From Anaerohabitans sp964387285 (GTDB lineage Bacteria > Zhuqueibacterota > Zhuqueibacteria > Residuimicrobiales > Residuimicrobiaceae): 64,000 nt of DNA. The notes under the pieces are model-generated. The model ran no database searches. It was not told the origin of the DNA and saw only the letters and a program-made list of their open reading frames with translations. The DNA lies in NCBI GenBank assembly GCA_964387285.1, contig CAYLWO010000007.1, positions 62,001 to 126,000 on the forward strand, read 5' to 3'. The position numbers were made by a program, and so were the translations under genes. Each line of letters opens with the position of its first letter. The stretch's first letter is position 1. Shown piece by piece: positions 17,894 through 24,665 of this stretch.

Positions 17894-20005
17894 ATGTCGA
17901 TTCTCGGTCTACACGTCATGGATTTCATGATTGTGATTGTTTATATCCTGGCCATGTTGTACTTGGGCATACGCGCACAACGCAAAACCAAAAACACCAC
18001 CGATTTTTTCATGGCAGGCAGAAGTCTGGGCAAATTTTACCAGTTCTTTTTAAATTTCGGCAATGCGACCCATGCGGATCAGGCTGCTGCGGTATCTCGC
18101 GAGATTTACCGGCAGGGCATCGGCGGCATGTGGATACAATATCTGGTGTTGTTTCTCACGCCCTTTTACTGGTTTACCGCTTTGTTATTTCGCCGCTCAC
18201 GTGTGATTACACTGGGTGATTTTTATTGGGAACGCTTTCAAAGCCGTGGTCTGGGCGCCGCGTTCGCCGTCTTTACTCTGGTTATGGCAGTCATCGGCGG
18301 CGCCGCCGCCTATATGGTTGCCGGAAAAACCATGATGGCTTTGACGCCGAAACCCGTATCTGCTTATACGGTCATGGAAAAACAGGCCGTGGATGCGTTT
18401 CATGAATACCAGGATTTACGGCAAAGAGTGGAAAAAGGACTGCCGCTGACGGACACAGAAAAAAACCGCTATGAGATTCTGAACGATATGAACAAACGGG
18501 GCGAAATTAAATCAATGGTGTCCTATACGGATCCGCTGACGTTCTATCTGATATTTACAGCATTGGTAGGCGTATATACCATGTTAGGCGGATTGATTGC
18601 TGCGGCTTTTACCGATGCGGTGCAAGGCGCTCTGATCATCGTTTTTTCTGTGATGCTGATACCATTGGGATTATCCCGCATCGGCGGTTTTTCCGGTTTG
18701 CACGCATCCGTTCCGGATTTTATGTTTAACATTTTTGGCTCGGTCAAAGTGGGTGAGTACGCCTGGTACACGATTTTCGCCATGGTGTTGGCCAATCTCG
18801 TTTCCATCATTGCGTCAGCGCCTTTATTAGCCACCGCCGGTTCTGCCAAAGACGAGTGGACCGCACGATTCGGCATTTTAAGCGGCATGTTTTTCAAACG
18901 TTTTTTAATGTTGTTTTGGGCGTTGACCGGTCTGATCGCCATTGCACTTTATGCCGGCAAACTGCATGATCCGGATTTGATTTGGGGCGTGATGAGCAGG
19001 GATTTGCTGGTTCCCGGCGCTCTGGGATTAATGCTGGCCGGCATTCTGGCCGCTAATATGTCTTCACTGAATTCGCAATCCGTCACCAACTCGGCGCTTT
19101 TTATTCGCAATCTTTATGCACCCCTGGCGCCGAACAAAAGCGAAAAGCATTATTTGATGATGGGGCGCATCGCCATTGCCATCACTCTTTTGGGCGGAAT
19201 TTGGGTGGCATTTTTTGTCGGCAATTTGCTTGATCTGTTCAAATATTTCATCTCCATGCCGGCCATCTTTGGCGCATCCATCTGGCTGGGTTTTATCTGG
19301 CGTCGCGTGACCAGATGGGCGGTCATTCTGCAGGTTATCATCTGTTCGCTGATCTATGCCGTTATTCCCAATCTTTTTCAATCCATGGACCTGACCCGTT
19401 TGCATCCCTATCTGACCCGGGAAACCAACGGCAGATACGTCACTATCGAGACCAAGGCATTAACCGAAGACGTTAACAGCGGTGCTGCGGCAGTTGTCGG
19501 CGAAAAAATCAAAAAACAGCAATACCTGGAACCGGCCGGCATCTTTTTTGAAAATGTAGCCCGGCAGAATCCCAACGATCCCACTTCAGGTAAAATCGGC
19601 CTGGGCCGTTTTCATGCAGAAATTTGGGTGTTGAGCTGGTTTGGTCTGGATTTCAGCAACGCTACCAAGGCGCAGCTGGTGGCCTACCGTTTCCTGTTCG
19701 ATGCCCTGTTTCCGTTTGTCCTGCTGTTTTTGCTCAGCTATGTGACCAAACGCAACGATAAACCGGCTCTCGATTATTTTTTCAGCAAATTGCATACGCC
19801 GGTACAAAAGAATCGCGAACTGGAAGAACGGCTTATCGACGAAGGGGCCAGGCATCCGGAAAAATTTGAGAAAGACAAGATTTGGAAAGGGTCCAATTGG
19901 GAAATTCTTAAACCGGGTTGGAATGATTTTTGGGGATTCACGGTGAGTTGTTTGTTTGTGGTTGTGATCTTGATCTTGTTGTGGGTGATGGTTAATATTA
20001 AATAA
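17894..20005 (+). CDS. Sodium:solute symporter family transporter
   Basis: Inner-membrane Na+-coupled transporter of the SSS (SGLT/PutP) family, 703 residues with about 13-14 hydrophobic segments. The family start is clear: VIVYILAMLYLGIRAQRKTK followed by TTDFFMAGRSLG. Core helices contain LNFGNATHADQAAAVSREIY and MLAGILAANMSSLNSQSVTN, the latter around the expected Na+-site helix 8. Two long hydrophilic insertions (about 152-214 and 510-590) make it larger than a typical 500-600 aa member. GAAAGGA lies 6 nt upstream of ATG 17894. Position next to a cytoplasmic glycosidase suggests import of a sugar or oligosaccharide; substrate not readable. Confidence 0.9.
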   Translation: MSILGLHVMDFMIVIVYILAMLYLGIRAQRKTKNTTDFFMAGRSLGKFYQFFLNFGNATHADQAAAVSREIYRQGIGGMWIQYLVLFLTPFYWFTALLFRRSRVITLGDFYWERFQSRGLGAAFAVFTLVMAVIGGAAAYMVAGKTMMALTPKPVSAYTVMEKQAVDAFHEYQDLRQRVEKGLPLTDTEKNRYEILNDMNKRGEIKSMVSYTDPLTFYLIFTALVGVYTMLGGLIAAAFTDAVQGALIIVFSVMLIPLGLSRIGGFSGLHASVPDFMFNIFGSVKVGEYAWYTIFAMVLANLVSIIASAPLLATAGSAKDEWTARFGILSGMFFKRFLMLFWALTGLIAIALYAGKLHDPDLIWGVMSRDLLVPGALGLMLAGILAANMSSLNSQSVTNSALFIRNLYAPLAPNKSEKHYLMMGRIAIAITLLGGIWVAFFVGNLLDLFKYFISMPAIFGASIWLGFIWRRVTRWAVILQVIICSLIYAVIPNLFQSMDLTRLHPYLTRETNGRYVTIETKALTEDVNSGAAAVVGEKIKKQQYLEPAGIFFENVARQNPNDPTSGKIGLGRFHAEIWVLSWFGLDFSNATKAQLVAYRFLFDALFPFVLLFLLSYVTKRNDKPALDYFFSKLHTPVQKNRELEERLIDEGARHPEKFEKDKIWKGSNWEILKPGWNDFWGFTVSCLFVVVILILLWVMVNIK

Positions 20006-20061
20006 AATATCGCGCTAGCCCAACTTCGACACTTGGGTTGTCTAAAAAGTAACTGTAGTAA

Positions 20062-20109
20062 GTAGTTCCGGCTTTAGCCGGAAATTTCTCCGCCTAAAGT
20101 CGGAACTAC
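20062..20109. repeat. Palindromic REP-like element
   Basis: Two 16-nt arms (GTAGTTCCGGCTTTAG and the complement of CTAAAGTCGGAACTAC, one mismatch) flank a 16-nt centre, forming a long hairpin downstream of the symporter. Such GTAGTTCCG-type palindromes are commonly dispersed in multiple copies in genomes of this kind. It may also act as a terminator or mRNA-stabilising structure for the symporter message, although there is no adjoining T-run. Confidence 0.7.
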
Positions 20110-20217
20110 AAACTTAAAAAATAATTTAATTTTATTCGAACGAACAATAAGCTTGTTTGATAAATAAAAAACTCAACAAATTTTCTTTTTAGACGACCTC
20201 GATCGTTTCTTGCTTAA

Positions 20218-21435
20218 TCATGCTCTTCCACCCGGATAATGCGTGTAATTTCTCAAGTCGATTTCTTCGCCTTTTTTGCTCCAGGGAATGCACCTTTCGG
20301 ACGGCAATAAAGCTTTTTCATAGCAATTTTGCATAACACGATCCAATCCCTGGACATAGGTCAACCGGCTTCCCTCCTCGCCGACCGTTTGCACCAACAG
20401 CGAAGGGAATCCGACGATGTCGGGCATAGAGTCCTGAGCGCCGTTCACGCATAACGTTTGACTGGCAGCGGCGTCCGGGCCACAGGGCGGTTCCGCGCCG
20501 CTGTGCACCGCATTCATACAGTCCCACAGTTTTTGCAGATACACCGCATCCGGATCGCCGTATTCCTTCACTTTGCCGTCAAGAAATCGGGCGCGGATGA
20601 TGGGATCAGCCAAAGAATAGGTCACCTTGGCCTGTTCAAATTCATATTGAAAGACCAGACCGCCGTCTTCTTTAACCGCGTGTGAAGCATAAAATAAAAT
20701 TTCCACATTTTCTTCGGTATAACAACGCAAGGCCGCGGTGTCGAAATTTTCGATCGCATTGGCGCGATACAGTTCCGCCTGAACGCGCACCGGGCGGGCG
20801 CTCGTGCTTATCGATTTGCCCAGCACATAAAACATATTATGCAGATAATGAGCGGCGGCATTGTTGATGGGACTGTCCAGAATCCAATTACCGTGTGCAT
20901 CCGCCTTTTTGCCGGCCCAGCTGTTGCGATGAAAATACTTTTCATCTCGAGGCCACAGCACCAGGCTCTTGAATTTCCTGGGCGAGCCCAAAAGGCCGGC
21001 CTGAATGTCCTTTTTCAGATTCAGGATGGCTTGATTATAAGACCATTGATAGCCGATGGCTACAAAACGCCGGTTGCGCATTATCGCCTGTTGCACGAGT
21101 GCAACTTCCTGAACAGTTGCGCATAGAGGTTTTTCACATAACACATGGCTGCCATGGGCCAGGGCGAGCTGCGTATCCGTTGCATGGTTTTGGATGGGCG
21201 AAGAGATTATGACCAGCTCCGTCTCGTGGCGCCGGTAAAACTCCCGCAGTGTTGGATAAATCGGAATCTGTTTGGCCTGCAGTTCTGCCAATCGGGGGCA
21301 AAGTTCCGGCCTGGGATCCACAACACCATCTAGGATATAACGATCCGGCTCTGTTTTATCAAAAAGACCGTTCAGATAGGTTAATCCATAACCGCCAATT
21401 GCCACCAGCGCCAGATGAACGGGTTTATTGTTCAA
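20218..21435 (-). CDS. Gfo/Idh/MocA family NAD(P)-dependent oxidoreductase
   Basis: Cytoplasmic sugar or inositol-type dehydrogenase of 405 residues. An N-terminal Rossmann fold begins at LALVAIGGYGLTYLNGLF, followed by VIISSPIQNHA and the signature HVLCEKPLCATVQE, whose Lys is catalytic in the family. The C-terminal alpha/beta domain includes NWILDSPINNAAAHYLHNMF with the conserved His region. The start is TTG at 21435: AAGGAG lies 6 nt upstream, and the next upstream ATG is out of frame and stops after two codons. It converges on the symporter gene across the REP element and has no close partner downstream. Likely a redox step in the same sugar pathway. Confidence 0.88.
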   Translation of the reverse strand: MNNKPVHLALVAIGGYGLTYLNGLFDKTEPDRYILDGVVDPRPELCPRLAELQAKQIPIYPTLREFYRRHETELVIISSPIQNHATDTQLALAHGSHVLCEKPLCATVQEVALVQQAIMRNRRFVAIGYQWSYNQAILNLKKDIQAGLLGSPRKFKSLVLWPRDEKYFHRNSWAGKKADAHGNWILDSPINNAAAHYLHNMFYVLGKSISTSARPVRVQAELYRANAIENFDTAALRCYTEENVEILFYASHAVKEDGGLVFQYEFEQAKVTYSLADPIIRARFLDGKVKEYGDPDAVYLQKLWDCMNAVHSGAEPPCGPDAAASQTLCVNGAQDSMPDIVGFPSLLVQTVGEEGSRLTYVQGLDRVMQNCYEKALLPSERCIPWSKKGEEIDLRNYTHYPGGRA

Positions 21436-21532
21436 CGCATGCTCCTTCTGAAAACTGATAATAAAAACGCCCTTTTAAAACAATGTAAAGGTAAACTACA
21501 ACAATTCAAGTTTTATTGCAACTGGATTTTCG

Positions 21533-21565
21533 CAAAAAAAAACGCCACACAAAATTGTATGGCGT
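21533..21565 (-). terminator. Rho-independent terminator of the selenoprotein gene
   Basis: On the minus strand the sequence ACGCCATACAA...TTGTGTGGCGT forms a 10-11 bp stem with a tiny loop, immediately followed by nine T residues, 24 nt past the stop of the gene at 21590. A textbook intrinsic terminator, so the selenoprotein transcript ends here. Confidence 0.88.
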
Positions 21566-21589
21566 CTCTGAGAAAGTTTTAATGCAAGA

Positions 21590-22573
21590 TTAATGGCTGC
21601 TCTGCACCGGTTGTGCGGCTGATTGTTCAGAGTCTTTTACCAGTTGGGCAAATTTGGGATCATCCTTAATCTCTTCGTTCAGAGCGATTTGTTTATCGCT
21701 TGAGCCGATAATATTTTTCTTTTTATCCAGTTGCAACGTCAGCACGCCGACATATTTGCCTTGCAACGGCGTTGTGACGACAATGTTTTTCTCTTCTTTT
21801 TGCGGTTTGTTGACCATATAATACTCGCCGCCCAGAACAGCAAGATCAATCTCAGGTGCAGCTGTCAATACTTTAATCAACTCTTCATGCTTGCCAAAAT
21901 AAAGCAAAAGCACGATATCCGCTTTCTTGCGCAGGTGTGGGGCCAGGATTTTCGCCACTTCAACGGGATCTTTGTATTCCAATTGCGGCTCGCCTGGACG
22001 CGAAATAAATAACGGAGAAAGCTTGTTGTCGCACAATCCGAGAATGGCGACCTTGAGTTTCTTTATTGCCGGCTTTTTATCCTTGGCATTTGCCGTCAGT
22101 TCCTTGATCACATAAGGCGTTAAAAAGGTTTTGTTCGTTCCTGTTAGATACACATTAGCGGAAATAAAAGGCGGCTGTAAATCCATTTGCACTTTCTTTA
22201 CAAAACTTGGATTCAGCTGAAATTCTTTGTAGCCGAAATTCATGGCGCTGTAACCCATCCAGGTCATAGCCTTAATCAGATACTCGTTTTGCACGCGACT
22301 AAAATCATCGCTGCCGCGGCTGAATCCGCCTGCATCTACAATGAGATTAAAATCGGAATTGGGTGTTTCATTTGCCAATACGGTAGCTCGCCGAGCCACT
22401 CCGCCGAAGCGATTGGTCTTTCAGCCACAGGGCGTCAGGTAGCCCATAAAATCATTTGAATGAAAGATGCTGAATTGAGCGGCTGCTTCTGTTGCTTTAT
22501 CGGTTTGCGCAAAATTTACGCCGCCTAGAACAAACAGAAGAATAATCGGCACTCGCAGTAAAGATTTTTTCAT
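21590..22573 (-). CDS. Probable selenoprotein related to 5'-nucleotidase/metallophosphatase (Sec at residue 51)
   Basis: Read through one in-frame TGA at 22421-22423, this is a continuous 327-residue secreted protein. It has a signal peptide (MKKSLLRVPIILLFVLGGV, then FAQ), then SIFHSNDFMGYLTPCGU (U = TGA, residue 51) and KTNRFGGVARRATVL. Relatives with the UshA-like metallophosphatase fold carry a Pro-Cys-Gly-Cys motif followed by K-x-N-x-x-GG-x-ARRA at this place, so U replaces the second Cys. Homology is continuous on both sides of the TGA, against a chance stop. Usual metal ligands are altered: NDFMG (Met43 for His) and DAGGF (Gly83 for Asp). A SECIS-like hairpin follows, and an intrinsic terminator ends the transcript. 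A GTG at 22399 is the only start without readthrough and would lose the signal peptide and the motif. The alternative is a pseudogene or a Cys TGC-to-TGA base error. Confidence 0.8.
22383..22399 (-). promoter_or_regulatory. Candidate bacterial SECIS hairpin downstream of in-frame UGA
   Basis: In the mRNA, GUGGCUC-GGC-GAGCUAC forms a 7-bp stem (one G-U pair) with a three-base GGC apical loop. The stem starts 22 nt after the UGA and the loop lies 29-31 nt after it, within the window used by bacterial SelB-dependent SECIS elements, which need a G among the first loop bases. A second small hairpin with a UUCG loop (CGC/GCG) sits between. Folding was judged by eye. Confidence 0.6.
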
Positions 22574-22725
22574 ATTATGCAAAACCTCAAGAGTGATGGA
22601 TGAGCTAGAATTTATCGATATTGTAAACCTGATGCAATAATTATTTACAAATGCATCGAGTATTACTCTTCATGCAAAGATCAGGCCATTAATCGGCTCG
22701 GCTTCTTTCCCATGCTTTCGAGTTG

Positions 22726-24606
22726 TCATTTAACTTTTATAACTATATAATTATCAACAGATTTAACATCAAAATCACCTTTTGCATTTAAATCAAAAAC
22801 AACGCGTGAAAATTTTCCAGAGGGGTGATATCCCATGCGCGCGCGGACAAACAAGCCACGATTGAGCTCATAAGTGGTGATATCGTGCAACAGATAGGTA
22901 TTGGCTATGTCCACAACCAGGCGATAGGGTTTATCCAATTGATCCACTTTGCATTGCACCTTGCCGTTACAGAGAATTCGCATGGTACTGTCATTGACCA
23001 CTTCCACAGCTTTGATGGCCGAACCATCGGGCATTTCGGGCTTGGAATCCAGGGTATAGAGTAAAAATTCCACACGGCGATTCAGGAAACGGCCGCGTTC
23101 TGTTTCGTTGCTGGCTATGGGCCGGCTTTCACCATACCCCACGGGCATATAATAGCGATTTTTAGAAACTTTTTCCTTTTCAGCCAGAAAGACCAGGACA
23201 CTATCGACCCGGCGATGAGAGAGACGGATATTATATTCGTCCGTGCCGATCCAATCTGTGTGGCCGTTCACATGAATCATGGCTTCCGGATACGTGTTAA
23301 GGATTTCACCGGCTTTGTGCATGGTGACAAACTCTTCAGGACGAATATTGGCTTTGTCAAAGTCAAAATTGATGCGCATGGTGACGCGTATCTTTTCACG
23401 GGTTTGCGGTTGCACTTCAATTTTACCTTCGCTCTCGGAGGCTATTTTTTGAATATAGGCCAGACGACGCGCGATCTCGGCTTCCAGTTGCTTGGCGCGC
23501 TCCTCCATCGCCCGGGTGCGTTCCTCCGCTTCCTGCGCAGCTTTGCGCGCTTTTTCAGCAGCTTCGAGTTCCGCAGCGACTTTGTCATCCATTCCACTCT
23601 GATCTGCAGCGCCGAGCGCATAGACTCGTTGCGGTTGTCCGAAGGCGCAGATCAATGAAAATCGGTGCGCTGCTTCATCAAAATCGGTCAAGGGCGAGTA
23701 CGCGTAATCAAAACGCAATTTGGCATTCGCCAACCACTCTGCCGGAATATTCAAACCAAGGCCGGCTGACCAACGCGAGGTTTCAATCTGATGAATTTTG
23801 TAACCACCGCGCAAAGCGATCAATTGACTGATAAAAAATTCCGTGCCGGCGTAATAGCGCATCGTTTCATGTTCTGTTTTGGCCGCATCAAAAGCCAATA
23901 GCACCTGCAGGGACGAGGCAGCAGGAATCTGCAAAGCCAAACCGGCCCTAATCGTCTGCGGCAATATGTCCTGTTGCTCCTGAAATCTTACTTTTTGCAG
24001 TCCATAGTTGAGTAAAGCGGCGGACACGCCAATGATTTTATAATGAAAATGCAAACCTGCATCCAGGCCAAAAACCGAACTTTGCAAGCCGATGAGATTT
24101 TGCCGCATGAACTTGCCGGACAAGCCAAAGCCCAGTTGGGTCGGGCCGATATGCAAAGCGTTGGCGTAACCCAACGCGACCATGATGTCGTCGCTGTAAC
24201 TGGCGCCGCCGGTCGGAAGAAAATTCTCGTCCAGTTCGTTGATCTTGCCTTCATTAAAGTAGCTAAAGTCCAGGCCGAACACGCCAAAACGGGTTGGGTG
24301 GGCATAATTGACAGCGCCTTGTTGCGTGTCGTCGATCCAGTTATGAAAATGCGCGCCTAACACCGGTTTGGACAGAGTGCTGAGTGCAGCTGGATTGTAA
24401 CGAAAAGCGGTCAGATCACCGGAAACAGCAGAAAAAGCCTCTCCCATGGCAGCAGGCCGGGCAGCCGGCGTGATGCGCAAAAAAGGAGTGGCATGATAAC
24501 CTATGCCTTTATTGTCTTGCGTCAACGCCTTTTCATTCAGCAAAACCAAACTGAATAAACCAGCGGCGATCGCTGTTTTCGGGCTGGTAAAAAATCGATT
24601 TTTCAT
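22726..24606 (-). CDS. PorV/PorQ-like barrel fused to OmpA and AMIN domains
   Basis: Outer-membrane protein of 626 residues. A signal peptide (about 1-28) leads into a PorV/PorQ-type beta-barrel (about 30-335) with the family start ITPAARPAAMGEAFSAVSGD and RYNPAALSTL. A charged coiled coil follows (about 337-385, AELEAAEKARKAAQEAEERT). An OmpA peptidoglycan-binding domain comes next (about 405-515: INFDFDKANIRPEEF, VNGHTDWIGTDEYN, NRRVEFLLY). The end (about 535-626) looks like an AMIN domain (KPYRLVVDIANTYL, SRVVFDL). PorV-type proteins shuttle type IX cargo; OmpA and AMIN both bind the cell wall. GGAGA lies 5 nt before ATG 24606. It follows the secreted propeller gene by 59 nt, probably in one operon. 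Confidence 0.85.
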   Translation of the reverse strand: MKNRFFTSPKTAIAAGLFSLVLLNEKALTQDNKGIGYHATPFLRITPAARPAAMGEAFSAVSGDLTAFRYNPAALSTLSKPVLGAHFHNWIDDTQQGAVNYAHPTRFGVFGLDFSYFNEGKINELDENFLPTGGASYSDDIMVALGYANALHIGPTQLGFGLSGKFMRQNLIGLQSSVFGLDAGLHFHYKIIGVSAALLNYGLQKVRFQEQQDILPQTIRAGLALQIPAASSLQVLLAFDAAKTEHETMRYYAGTEFFISQLIALRGGYKIHQIETSRWSAGLGLNIPAEWLANAKLRFDYAYSPLTDFDEAAHRFSLICAFGQPQRVYALGAADQSGMDDKVAAELEAAEKARKAAQEAEERTRAMEERAKQLEAEIARRLAYIQKIASESEGKIEVQPQTREKIRVTMRINFDFDKANIRPEEFVTMHKAGEILNTYPEAMIHVNGHTDWIGTDEYNIRLSHRRVDSVLVFLAEKEKVSKNRYYMPVGYGESRPIASNETERGRFLNRRVEFLLYTLDSKPEMPDGSAIKAVEVVNDSTMRILCNGKVQCKVDQLDKPYRLVVDIANTYLLHDITTYELNRGLFVRARMGYHPSGKFSRVVFDLNAKGDFDVKSVDNYIVIKVK

Positions 24607-24665
24607 TTTTTCTCCATGCTCTATGATCGAATTCCGTTAAATAAAAACCACCGACGCATATGACT

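Noticed and set aside
21432..21440. ATG just upstream of the Gfo/Idh/MocA start
   Set aside because: It is out of frame, only 1 nt after the ribosome-binding core, and stops after two codons; TTG 21435 fits better.
21590..22399. Conventional start at GTG 22399 for the nucleotidase-like gene
   Set aside because: It lacks a ribosome-binding site and a signal peptide and removes a conserved block encoded in frame upstream of the TGA.
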